The notes beneath the pieces are model-generated. The model made no database searches. It was not told the DNA's origin and saw only the letters and a program-made list of their open reading frames with translations. Made by a program: the position numbers and the translations under genes. Of a stretch of DNA of 64,000 nucleotides, positions 17,618 through 26,323 are shown piece by piece. Location: the NCBI GenBank assembly GCA_903834765.1, contig CAILKE010000022.1, positions 1 through 64,000 on the forward strand, written 5' to 3'. Source of the stretch: an uncultured Bacteroidota bacterium. GTDB taxonomy: Bacteria > Bacteroidota > Bacteroidia > B-17B0 > Aurantibacillaceae. The stretch's first letter is position 1. Every line of letters begins with the position of its first letter.

Positions 17618-19355
17618 ATTTTTTTATTTTTTCAGGTAAACGTACTAGAAACACATAGCCATTTTTTCGGTATAATTCTTTTAACATCGGGTAGTTTTTA
17701 TCAAGGTCTTTTTCAGTGCATTTAGCAACAAAACAAGCAGGTTGATAAATCTTTTTCCATAATAACCAACTCTTTAAAATATCGCCTGAGTTTGTTTCAG
17801 GATTCATATTATTTTCAATGAGCTCTTTTTGTTTTTGAAGTTTAAATTTAGGAAAATCAGGGTTTGTAAAAACATCATTAGTTAATTGCCCATAAAACAA
17901 TGTGCCATAACTTTTAAAATTTAAAGCCTCAATACCATACTGGCGCTGACCACACATTTTATAAAATTCAATAGCTGCATGTTGAGAGTACTGCTCTATT
18001 TTTGGCACGATGAACATAATCAAACTATAAATGGTTAATAAGGATGTGAAAAATAAACCAAAAATAAATCGATGTTTACCTTGTTTAATTTGATATAACC
18101 AATACAAGGTTGAGATTAAAAACACAACGCCTATAAGCCATTCGAAGCCATTCCAATATACATCTGCCTTGAAATTTTCAATAGCAAATTCATCACCTAT
18201 CAAGTGATGATCAAGGATGTATGATTTAAAAAAATGAATACATCCTACCAATATAAAAGCAACTCCCATTAAAACAGTAATTGATACGAACGAAAAATTC
18301 AACCATTTTTTCCATTGAAATTCTTTGGTTAATAATTTTTGAATAGAATAAGTTGCTAAGTAAGTGAGCGGAAAATAACATAAGGATGAGTAATGCACAA
18401 TTTTAGTTTGGACAATAGAAAACAAAATTAGCACTACCCAAAACAACGCTAACAACCAGCGTTTGGTATGCTTTTGAAAAGGTGTGTCATAAGTTGATCT
18501 CTTATGTGCTAAAATCAATAACAAAGAAGAAGGAAAGCAGCCAATCAATAGTACCACAAAATGATAGATAAATGGTCCGCCATGATCAGAATCTTCAGTG
18601 TTAAATAACCGAATTTGATAATCTATGAATTCCTTAATGACATGAGAATTGCCTTTTAAAACTTCAATCGCAAACCAACTTAAACCTGTTAGCAAAAACG
18701 ACATAAAAAATAAAGCAACAAATTTTGGAGATGATATTTTTTTAAATCGAGATAATACAAAAAACACAACCACTGTTAAGCCCACTAAAATTAATGCAGC
18801 CGGACCTTTAGTTAATAAAGCTAGTCCTAAAAAGAAACCAGCAAATAAAGCTGTTTTAAACCCAAAAGAACCAACAGGGTTATTGGTATGTTGAATCAAA
18901 AAATAAACAGAGGAAAAAATAAATAAATTGAACCAAGGATCGATGATACCACTTTTAAAAAACAAATGAGGCAATAACGTTGATGCGTATACAAAAGACC
19001 AAGTTAGACCGAACTTATAATCATTTAATTTTTTACCACAACGATATAATACTAATAATGTAATTACACCGCATAATGCATTAGGAAATCGTGCTGAAAA
19101 TTCGGATACGCCAAAAACATTCATAGATAAGGCTTGCAGCCAAATAAACAACGGTGGTTTTTCCCAAAATGGTTGAAAATATAATTGTACATCCGAATAA
19201 TTATGAGATACAACCATTTCGCGAGCGCACTCAGCAAAATTAATTTCATCCCAATCAAATAATGGCACATTACCTATAAACGGAATAAATAGCAACGATC
19301 CTAACAACACAATAAATGTGTATGCCTTCATATCACTATTTAATAATTTAAACAT
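17607..19355 (-). CDS. ArnT-like GT39 membrane glycosyltransferase
   Basis: A 582-residue GT-C fold protein with about 12 hydrophobic segments. The first periplasmic loop has the ArnT/PMT pattern DWDEINFAECAREM (catalytic acidic pair) followed by FWEKPPLFIWLQ. Such enzymes move a sugar from an undecaprenyl-phosphate carrier to lipid A or protein. Its neighbour is a PAP2 phosphatase, so a job in lipid A or lipid-carrier modification is plausible. A second start at codon 9 is possible; the first overlaps the PAP2 stop by 8 bp. Confidence 0.86.
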   Translation of the reverse strand: MFKLLNSDMKAYTFIVLLGSLLFIPFIGNVPLFDWDEINFAECAREMVVSHNYSDVQLYFQPFWEKPPLFIWLQALSMNVFGVSEFSARFPNALCGVITLLVLYRCGKKLNDYKFGLTWSFVYASTLLPHLFFKSGIIDPWFNLFIFSSVYFLIQHTNNPVGSFGFKTALFAGFFLGLALLTKGPAALILVGLTVVVFFVLSRFKKISSPKFVALFFMSFLLTGLSWFAIEVLKGNSHVIKEFIDYQIRLFNTEDSDHGGPFIYHFVVLLIGCFPSSLLLILAHKRSTYDTPFQKHTKRWLLALFWVVLILFSIVQTKIVHYSSLCYFPLTYLATYSIQKLLTKEFQWKKWLNFSFVSITVLMGVAFILVGCIHFFKSYILDHHLIGDEFAIENFKADVYWNGFEWLIGVVFLISTLYWLYQIKQGKHRFIFGLFFTSLLTIYSLIMFIVPKIEQYSQHAAIEFYKMCGQRQYGIEALNFKSYGTLFYGQLTNDVFTNPDFPKFKLQKQKELIENNMNPETNSGDILKSWLLWKKIYQPACFVAKCTEKDLDKNYPMLKELYRKNGYVFLVRLPEKIKKYDN

Positions 19356-20025
19356 CCTTATTTTCTTTAGAAATTAATTTTTGTATAGATGAATTAAATT
19401 TTTCGGAAAATTGTTTTTGGTAAAATACGATGTAAAAAAATAATGAAAAACTAAACCCAATAATAGACCCAATATAAATATCAATTAACCAATGTTGCGA
19501 AAGGTAGGTTCTACTATAAGCAGCAAGTATAGCCAATGCAAAAAACAAACATTTTAATAAATGATTTTTCGAGATAAATATCAAACTAAAAAAAACTGCA
19601 AAAGCAGAAGTTGCATGTCCACTTGGCAAAGAATTGTTTCCAGTATTCAGAAATACATCTTGCACTAATTTTAAGGGCTGATGCACAAAATATTGAAATA
19701 CAAATCCTGGTCGCCAAGAATCAATAAATACAACATTCTTCAATACCGTTGTTAATAAAGACGCAAACGAATACGCTAACAAAACATATATAGCTTTTTT
19801 GACATTATTAAATAATAATATAATCACTAAAAAAATAGCAAATAATCCATCGCCTAATTCAGTAATGTATTTAAAAAAAAGATCTGCAGATACATTTCCA
19901 ACAAAACCATTTATATATTGATGTATTTGTACTTTACCGTGATTCAATAAAATATCTGCCAAATAAGCCAATAACAAGAGATACAAGATGATGTAAACGG
20001 CGTTATGTTTTAAAAAAAACTTCAT
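19348..20025 (-). CDS. PAP2-family membrane phosphatase
   Basis: A 225-residue protein with about six membrane helices and all three PAP2 motifs: the lysine/RP motif in LKNVVFIDSWRPG, PSGHATSAF, and SRTYLSQHWLIDIYIGS. Members remove phosphate from undecaprenyl diphosphate, phosphatidate or lipid A. The overlap with the ArnT-like gene suggests a linked role in lipid A or carrier-lipid metabolism. The exact substrate is not readable. Confidence 0.88.
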   Translation of the reverse strand: MKFFLKHNAVYIILYLLLLAYLADILLNHGKVQIHQYINGFVGNVSADLFFKYITELGDGLFAIFLVIILLFNNVKKAIYVLLAYSFASLLTTVLKNVVFIDSWRPGFVFQYFVHQPLKLVQDVFLNTGNNSLPSGHATSAFAVFFSLIFISKNHLLKCLFFALAILAAYSRTYLSQHWLIDIYIGSIIGFSFSLFFYIVFYQKQFSEKFNSSIQKLISKENKDV

Positions 20026-20691
20026 CTATTTTTTTATCGAAGTTTCTTTACTTCTATCGGCGGACTGAATAGGAGGCTTCACCTTCACTTTTTTATCAAT
20101 AGGCTTATCACTAGCAATTACTTCGCAAGCTGTGATGATCATTTGTTTCTCAACTTTCATAAGACACTCAGTTGGTTGCACATATATTTTTTTCACAGTG
20201 CTGTCTGGTAATGTAAATGACATATCTGTTGCAAAGCTTTTTGGACCTTCAAATGTAAAGGGATCTTTAAAATGATCTTCCAAATGTATATCCTTAATGT
20301 GTATTTTTTTTCCTAAAATAACTGTATATAATTCAAAGATAGCTTTGGTAATTTTTATACTAATTTCATTCGACTCATTATCGTAGCCTATTTTTACATT
20401 GCCAGTAACTTGTGTGCTATATTTAAACGGACCTACAACAACTTTGGCATCGCAAGTAAAGTCGCTACTATCAGGTAATAAATTAATTTTAGGATTAACA
20501 ATAGTCCATGTATAGTGACCTTTAATTAACAAGACTTCAAATTCATTTTTTCCGCTTATTTCACCAATAGCTGAAAATACCTTATTAATGGTTTCCTCAT
20601 GTAATATAACAGAAAAATCGTTATACATTTTTTGGGAGAAAAAAGTTTTAGGAACTATAATTATACAAATCAAAAATAAAAATGTCTTCAT
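20026..20691 (-). CDS. Secreted protein of unknown function
   Basis: A 221-residue protein with an N-terminal signal peptide (MKTFLFLICIIIVPKTFFSQ) and a body of alternating strands (for example STQVTGNVKIGYDNESNEISIKI), then a basic, Lys-rich end. The pattern looks like a periplasmic beta-sandwich, perhaps lipid-binding. No known family is recognised. It sits immediately upstream of the PAP2 gene in the same direction. Confidence 0.65.
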   Translation of the reverse strand: MKTFLFLICIIIVPKTFFSQKMYNDFSVILHEETINKVFSAIGEISGKNEFEVLLIKGHYTWTIVNPKINLLPDSSDFTCDAKVVVGPFKYSTQVTGNVKIGYDNESNEISIKITKAIFELYTVILGKKIHIKDIHLEDHFKDPFTFEGPKSFATDMSFTLPDSTVKKIYVQPTECLMKVEKQMIITACEVIASDKPIDKKVKVKPPIQSADRSKETSIKK

Positions 20692-20768
20692 GTATGATGC
20701 CTTCTTTTATAAAAACTAAAAGTAATAATTTATTTAAATTTTGACAGTATAAATCCTAAAATCAGCCA

Positions 20769-21704
20769 CTATTTAGCAATAATTAGCTTCGTCGTTTTTT
20801 CAACACCATTAATAATACCCCGACAAATATAGATTCCATTTGTTAAATCGCTTAAATCAGTCGGTATGATGTATTTACCTTCGTATTGATTTTGTTGAGA
20901 CACGAGGCTTTTCACTAAAATTCCTTTGATATCAAACAAATCGATTTGCACATTTCCTCTCTTTACAACTTCATAATTGATAGTTATGTTTCCCGAAGTT
21001 GGGTTGGGATAAACTTGAAGAGAAAAATCAATTTCAGGTTGAATCACTTCCGATTTGGCCTGCTTATTAGATATTATGGAATCTATCTCCATAACATCTG
21101 GCTGCCTATAATAAACTGCACCTCCCAGTGTCATCTCCCTATCAACTTCAACAATAGATTCTCCCTTTACCATTACTTCCGAAATACTATCAATTACAGG
21201 TATTTCAATATAACTAATATCACCAGTGGTCTTACAAACAGAAACGTCCTCTGAAGTTATTGATGAAAGGGAATCTGCAACTTGAGGAAGCGGTAACATT
21301 TCCATACCTCCCAGCATTCGTATTTCTTCACTTCCTAACTCCGTTAATTTAATCTCACTTATTTTTTGATCATGTTCGTTGGTGCAACTGAATAAAAATG
21401 TGCCAAATACAATAAATAAGGCTAAAGCAAAAGCCCTTGTAGGAGAAAGATTTCTAGGCAAGGTATGAAAAGGAATAGTAAGTGCTAAAGGTCGATTAAT
21501 CTGAGTTTTCTTAAAGTGCCCACATACTTTTTCATCTTTTCTTTCCATCATCATCGTATGTATTTCTGAGTCTGTTTTGTTAGTAAAATCAATTACTGAT
21601 TTACTACAAGAATTACAAAATTTCCCATTTGCATCGGGCATCATGCTATTCCAGTCTTCGTTACAAGGTTCCGGAATGCTGATGATGTAGTTTAGAGGTT
21701 TCAT
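20769..21704 (-). CDS. Cys-cluster protein with internal membrane segment and T9SS sorting domain
   Basis: A 311-residue protein of three parts. Residues 1-70 hold a Cys cluster (EPCNEDWNSM, FCNSC, KVCGHF) typical of a Bacteroidota N-terminal domain that may bind metal. Residues about 90-107 form a hydrophobic stretch ending LFSCTNEH, which resembles a lipoprotein signal sequence. The end (VYPNPTSGNITINYEV to TTKLIIAK, about 235-311) is a type A T9SS C-terminal sorting domain. There is no ordinary N-terminal signal peptide, although T9SS cargo must cross the inner membrane through Sec. The function is unknown. Confidence 0.8.
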   Translation of the reverse strand: MKPLNYIISIPEPCNEDWNSMMPDANGKFCNSCSKSVIDFTNKTDSEIHTMMMERKDEKVCGHFKKTQINRPLALTIPFHTLPRNLSPTRAFALALFIVFGTFLFSCTNEHDQKISEIKLTELGSEEIRMLGGMEMLPLPQVADSLSSITSEDVSVCKTTGDISYIEIPVIDSISEVMVKGESIVEVDREMTLGGAVYYRQPDVMEIDSIISNKQAKSEVIQPEIDFSLQVYPNPTSGNITINYEVVKRGNVQIDLFDIKGILVKSLVSQQNQYEGKYIIPTDLSDLTNGIYICRGIINGVEKTTKLIIAK

Positions 21705-21803
21705 AAATAGTTATTGAATTAATGGTTTTGGATATAAGACGAACTTTTTCTTATTATTCCATAAAACTAAATCAATTGATACGTACTAAAAATTACTTTA
21801 TCA

Positions 21804-21840
21804 TAAGTGGTGGGAATTATTTTGTAAGTGGTAGGATAAT
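21804..21840 (-). promoter_or_regulatory. Two direct repeats 21 bp apart, possible regulator site
   Basis: TAAGTGGTGGGA at 21804 and TAAGTGGTAGGA at 21825 (plus-strand sequence) are imperfect direct repeats with a 21-bp period. They lie about 100-136 bp upstream of the T9SS-cargo gene starting at 21704. The spacing resembles sites of LytTR-type response regulators, which bind two direct repeats two turns apart. No such regulator is in the window. Confidence 0.4.
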
Positions 21841-21967
21841 AGCTGAATAATAAAAAGGGAGATACTTATTTCTGATTAAAAAACAAACAGAAGCATGTTA
21901 TTATTAAATTTACTGATAAAAAAAGATTGCTCAGATTGCAGATGTCAAAGCATATAATAACCAAGTA

Positions 21968-22462
21968 TTACTCCATCAACTTTTTTAAATGACTAAGAGT
22001 TGACTCATCTTCCCAATTGATATAACCTACTTTATCATAAACAATCTGGTTTTGGGTATTTACAAGGTAAACCGTTGGTATCGAAACAATACCAATTTCA
22101 TTAAATGGTTTGGTTAATTTCATAAATGTAAAGGGATATTGTTTATTATCTCTGAAAGATATAAGTTTTTCAATAGATTCATCCGTTATAGCAAGTATGG
22201 TTATATCAGCAAGTTTTTCGTTTTTTATTTTATTCAAAACATTCAATTCATCAATACAATTGGGACACCATGAAGCATAAAAACTAATAATTACTTTCTT
22301 TCCTTTCAAAGATTTAATATCGAATTTTTGTTCATTAGCATCTACAATCTCTAATTTAGAAATATCAATTTTAGGTGCTACATGGTATTTATTATAAAAA
22401 AACATGCCAATTAAAAAGGCAATAAAAAAGAAAAGCAGGGAATATATTCTTTTAGCACTCAT
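21968..22462 (-). CDS. TlpA-like thioredoxin-fold protein
   Basis: A 164-residue protein with one N-terminal membrane anchor (about residues 6-23) and a thioredoxin fold in the periplasm. The redox centre is SWCPNCIDEL (CxxC), and the cis-proline is in GIVSIPTVYLV. It probably reduces or exchanges disulfides, for example in cytochrome c maturation; the partner is unknown. It is divergent from mtgA. Confidence 0.87.
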   Translation of the reverse strand: MSAKRIYSLLFFFIAFLIGMFFYNKYHVAPKIDISKLEIVDANEQKFDIKSLKGKKVIISFYASWCPNCIDELNVLNKIKNEKLADITILAITDESIEKLISFRDNKQYPFTFMKLTKPFNEIGIVSIPTVYLVNTQNQIVYDKVGYINWEDESTLSHLKKLME

Positions 22463-22540
22463 GTTATGAAATAATTGTTGTTATTAAAAATTAAGGATGA
22501 TACAAACTTACTTTAAAATTTACAATAGTTTTACCATTCA

Positions 22541-23281
22541 ATGAAAAAAGTAATATTAAAACTATGGATTATTATATGGAAAACCAGTGTTGCGTTTTTT
22601 ATAATATCTATCCTGTCTGTTATCATTTATAGGTGGATACCTGTGCCTATTACACCATTAATGATCATCAGAGATGTTGAGCAATTAGCGGATGGCAAGG
22701 GAGTTATCATGAAACACGATTGGGTTCCTTTAGAGGATATATCTCCAAAGCTACAATTAGCAGTGGTTTGCAGTGAAGATCAAAATTATTTGAAACATTT
22801 TGGCTTTGATATTGGCGCCATCAAAAAAGCTATGGACGAAAATGAAAAAGGAAAACGTTTTAGAGGAGGAAGCACAATTACGCAACAAACAGCTAAAAAT
22901 GTGTTTTTATGGCAAGGCAGAAGTTATGTAAGAAAAGCCTTCGAAGCTTATTTTACATTATTAATAGAGCTATTTTGGAGTAAGGAACGTATTATGGAAG
23001 TATACTTAAATAGTATTGAAATGGGCAATGGTATTTATGGTGCTGAAGCTGCCGCTCAATTTTGGTTTCATAAATCAGCTAAAAAACTGAGTAAAGATGA
23101 AGCCTCTGCTATTGCAGCCATTCTACCAAATCCATTACGTTTAAAAGCTTCTCCGGCTAATGGCTATATCTCAAAACGGAAAGCTTGGATACAACAGCAA
23201 ATGAATTACTGGGGAAATCAATTAGATTATGACACTTATAACGATAAGGCTGATGAGCCTAAATCAAAGAAAAAGAAATAA
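22541..23281 (+). CDS. mtgA: Monofunctional peptidoglycan transglycosylase
   Basis: A 246-residue GT51 enzyme that polymerises lipid II. An N-terminal membrane helix (about 10-28) is followed by the GT51 motifs: SEDQNYLKHFGFD with the catalytic Glu, RGGSTITQQTAKN, and RIMEVYLNSIEMGNGIYGAE. No transpeptidase domain follows, so it is the monofunctional type. A Lys-rich tail ends the protein. A strong terminator lies between it and the convergent AsmA-like gene. Confidence 0.94.
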   Translation: MKKVILKLWIIIWKTSVAFFIISILSVIIYRWIPVPITPLMIIRDVEQLADGKGVIMKHDWVPLEDISPKLQLAVVCSEDQNYLKHFGFDIGAIKKAMDENEKGKRFRGGSTITQQTAKNVFLWQGRSYVRKAFEAYFTLLIELFWSKERIMEVYLNSIEMGNGIYGAEAAAQFWFHKSAKKLSKDEASAIAAILPNPLRLKASPANGYISKRKAWIQQQMNYWGNQLDYDTYNDKADEPKSKKKK

Positions 23282-23357
23282 AAGCAGAATTTAGATATGC
23301 TAAAAAAATAAAAATCTCGAAACAATTTAGGAATAAAAAAATCTAAGTGATAAAAAA

Positions 23358-23390
23358 ATACCCGTCAGATATTTAAAAACTGACGGGTAT
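23358..23390 (+). terminator. Bidirectional terminator between mtgA and the AsmA-like gene
   Basis: ATACCCGTCAG at 23358-23368 pairs with CTGACGGGTAT at 23380-23390 (11 bp, 11-nt loop). A T-run follows on the plus strand and an A-run precedes it, so it can stop transcription from both sides. Confidence 0.9.
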
Positions 23391-23410
23391 TTTTATTTAT
23401 ACTATTAAAT

Positions 23411-26233
23411 TTATTTTCCGGCTGCGGCTGCACTTTTAGCCTTTGCATCTTCTAATATTTTATTACAACGAACTTCAGATTCGTCTAACACTTTTTGTGC
23501 TTTTTTATCAACTTCTTTTTTTGCTAATTCAGCGGCTTTTTTAGCTGCGATTTTGGCAAAAGGATTACCTGCTTGCTCAACTAATTGGTCTGCTTGAGCA
23601 TATCCATCTGCTTTAAGTTTATCAACCATAGCTTGAGTTTCTGCTTTTATTTTATCAACTTGTGCTTGAGCGTCTGCCAATATTTTTTGAGCTTCTTCAT
23701 TCGCTTTATCTTTTACTGTATTTACTAATTGATCTTTAACTGTAGAAGAAGATCCATCATTTTTCATTCCAGTTTTAATAGTAGGTTTCATTACTGTACC
23801 ACCAAACCCAACATTTACTTTTATGTTTTTAGGCAAACTAATATTAGTTCCAACAGCAGAGCTTGCCTGGCCTAATAAACCAGATACCATCGAATTTGCT
23901 TGTGAACCAAACATTTCGGTAGGTACATCTAGTTTCCAATTATAGTCTATTGTTTGATCAAAGCCCATTGATCCAGTAATTTCAGCATCTATTTTATTTA
24001 CTTTTACTTTAACAGGATTACGTAAATTAACTCTACCATCTTTAAATTCGTAATCTGCAACAACGTTTTGTATGGTTAATGTTTTAAGTTGTTCTATTTT
24101 CAAAGCTTCTCCTAACTTCACAAAAGCAGGAAAACCACCAATACTAACACTACTTGTTTTAAATACACCATTGCCATGTAAGGAAGATAGAATAGGTTCC
24201 ATCTTAGTATCCAAATCTGCTTTAAAGTTTTCAAGAGTCGCAGTAAACATCCCTTGTGTGTATTTCCCTATAGGAGCCAATTTTTGAACAGTATTAAATG
24301 CAGTAAATGTTTTTTGAATATCAAAGTTATCTACTTTAAAGTTCATGCTAATGGTTGGCTTCTTAGGATTAGTTGTTTCGTAATAACCATTCATTAAAAC
24401 TGCGCCGCCAAGTGTATTCATTTTCAAATCAGTCATATCCACTTTTTTCTTACGAACCACTATATTTCCTGCCATATTATCTAATTGCAAATTATCATAT
24501 AATACTTTAGCAAAATTGGCATTTAATACAAAATCAATATTACCAGGAACTTCTGCTACACTCATCGCTGCTGTATCAGCTTTCACAGGAGCTGAAGTTG
24601 CTGTTCCAGATGGAGAAGCCATTAATTCATTAAGATTTAATAAGTTTGATTGCATATTAAAATTACCTGCAATTAATGAATCTTTGAAAATGTATTGCAT
24701 AAAATTATCAATCTTACCTTGAGCTTTAATATCTGATTTACCCATTAAGGCATCGAAAGCAGTTAACTCTACAAACTGATTGGTAAAGTTTAATTTCATC
24801 ACATTTAATAAAACTTCGTAAGGAAGAGTTGCTGTTTTATAATTCATTTTATCAACTTCTAAAGTGCCAGCTAATTTAAATTTATCATATTCTTTTCTAT
24901 CTAAACTGCTCATACGTCCTGCTGCGCTTATGTCAGCTTTAATGGTACCGCTCATCGCATCCCCTTTTTCTAAAGGAATAAATTCTTTAACAGATACCAA
25001 ATCTACAATACCTTTTACTTCTGCGCTTATTGCAGGATCACTAATTGGTGTTTTTACATGAGCCCACATATTAATTGGGTTTCCTGCCATATTTAAGTGA
25101 AATTTATTGACATCGATAACTGTAGCATCTAAATAATTCTGTTTATTTTCAACATGAACATCAATATTAATGTCGTTCACTGATTTTGGTAATGAAGGAT
25201 ATTTGAACATCGCATTAGCAATGGCTAAATTAAGTTCAAAAGATGGATACGTGTTTTTAGTGCTGTCTTTTTCACTATGCATAGTACCTTTAGCAAAACC
25301 ATCTAATTTTAATTTACCTTCCGTTTTTACATTTGCAAAGTCTTTAGAATATACACTTGGTATCAATGATAAAATAGATTTGAATTCGGTTTGTTTAGCT
25401 GCAAATTTCAAATCCATTCCAATATCTTCTTTTGGCATTTCAACAAAACCATCGAACGAAAATCCTAAGTCATTTAAACTTAATTCATTTTCTTTAAATG
25501 TAAATTTCATATTTGGCATATTCATATCAATATCTGCCTTAAAACCAAACTTCGCTTTAGTTAAATAACCCACTCCACCCGAATTAACTGTTGTTTCAGC
25601 TATTTCCAATAAATTACTTAAAACAAAATTATCTTGTGTAAAATCTCCACTTAAGGTATAATTTAAATCTTTTAATGTAGCACTCATATTCCCTTTCAAA
25701 TCAGTATAGGCAATATCAGAATGATTTATTTCTAATGATCTCAATTTCACATTAAACTTAGTTGCTTCTGATGAGGCAACTGCACTGGTTGTATCAGTGC
25801 TTGGTTTAGTAATGTCCCAATTAGCTTTTCCATCATGCATTACAATTGCATTAATTTTTGAATCATCAATTGTTACTGAATTAATTTGATATGGTCCACC
25901 ACTAATCACTGATTTGATATTTAAATCAAAAGACAATTGTTTGATATAAGCCAAGGTATCACCTGCAAAAGGTTCAACGTTAATTACACTTACATTTTGT
26001 ATTTTAAATCTAAAATCTGGAAATGAACTAAATAAAGTCAAATCAAAAGTTCCAAAATCCACTTTCGCATTTAAGTTTTCATTGGCTTGGTCTTTTACTA
26101 ATTGCACCAATTTGTCTTTAAAAATAAAAGGTGCAGCAATAACTGCAATAATTAATACAAGAAAAGTAATTCCTGTCCATTTTAAAATACGCTTAATTAT
26201 GCTTTTCTTTTTTTTTGGTTGGTCTGTGCTCAT
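23411..26233 (-). CDS. Large AsmA-like membrane protein with coiled-coil tail
   Basis: A 940-residue protein of the AsmA/TamB-like superfamily, thought to form a beta-groove that carries lipids between membranes. One N-terminal membrane helix (about 17-35) is followed by the AsmA start pattern (DKLVQLVKDQANENLNAKVDF, FSSFPDFRFKIQNVSV) and long strand-rich repeats. Residues about 830-940 are Ala/Lys/Glu-rich and look like a coiled coil (KILADAQAQVDKIKAETQ), which is not part of the usual family plan. It follows the PorE-like gene in the same direction. Confidence 0.85.
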   Translation of the reverse strand: MSTDQPKKKKSIIKRILKWTGITFLVLIIAVIAAPFIFKDKLVQLVKDQANENLNAKVDFGTFDLTLFSSFPDFRFKIQNVSVINVEPFAGDTLAYIKQLSFDLNIKSVISGGPYQINSVTIDDSKINAIVMHDGKANWDITKPSTDTTSAVASSEATKFNVKLRSLEINHSDIAYTDLKGNMSATLKDLNYTLSGDFTQDNFVLSNLLEIAETTVNSGGVGYLTKAKFGFKADIDMNMPNMKFTFKENELSLNDLGFSFDGFVEMPKEDIGMDLKFAAKQTEFKSILSLIPSVYSKDFANVKTEGKLKLDGFAKGTMHSEKDSTKNTYPSFELNLAIANAMFKYPSLPKSVNDINIDVHVENKQNYLDATVIDVNKFHLNMAGNPINMWAHVKTPISDPAISAEVKGIVDLVSVKEFIPLEKGDAMSGTIKADISAAGRMSSLDRKEYDKFKLAGTLEVDKMNYKTATLPYEVLLNVMKLNFTNQFVELTAFDALMGKSDIKAQGKIDNFMQYIFKDSLIAGNFNMQSNLLNLNELMASPSGTATSAPVKADTAAMSVAEVPGNIDFVLNANFAKVLYDNLQLDNMAGNIVVRKKKVDMTDLKMNTLGGAVLMNGYYETTNPKKPTISMNFKVDNFDIQKTFTAFNTVQKLAPIGKYTQGMFTATLENFKADLDTKMEPILSSLHGNGVFKTSSVSIGGFPAFVKLGEALKIEQLKTLTIQNVVADYEFKDGRVNLRNPVKVKVNKIDAEITGSMGFDQTIDYNWKLDVPTEMFGSQANSMVSGLLGQASSAVGTNISLPKNIKVNVGFGGTVMKPTIKTGMKNDGSSSTVKDQLVNTVKDKANEEAQKILADAQAQVDKIKAETQAMVDKLKADGYAQADQLVEQAGNPFAKIAAKKAAELAKKEVDKKAQKVLDESEVRCNKILEDAKAKSAAAAGK

Positions 26234-26323
26234 TTTTCGATTGATCTATTTGAAATTATTATAATTCGTGATTGCTAAAAGTAATTAGTTTTATTAAATG
26301 ATAGTAGAGTAGCATTAAAAAAA

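Noticed and set aside
25170-25568. 132-codon frame antisense to the AsmA-like gene
   Set aside because: It is one of several frames opposite a long real gene and has no independent support.
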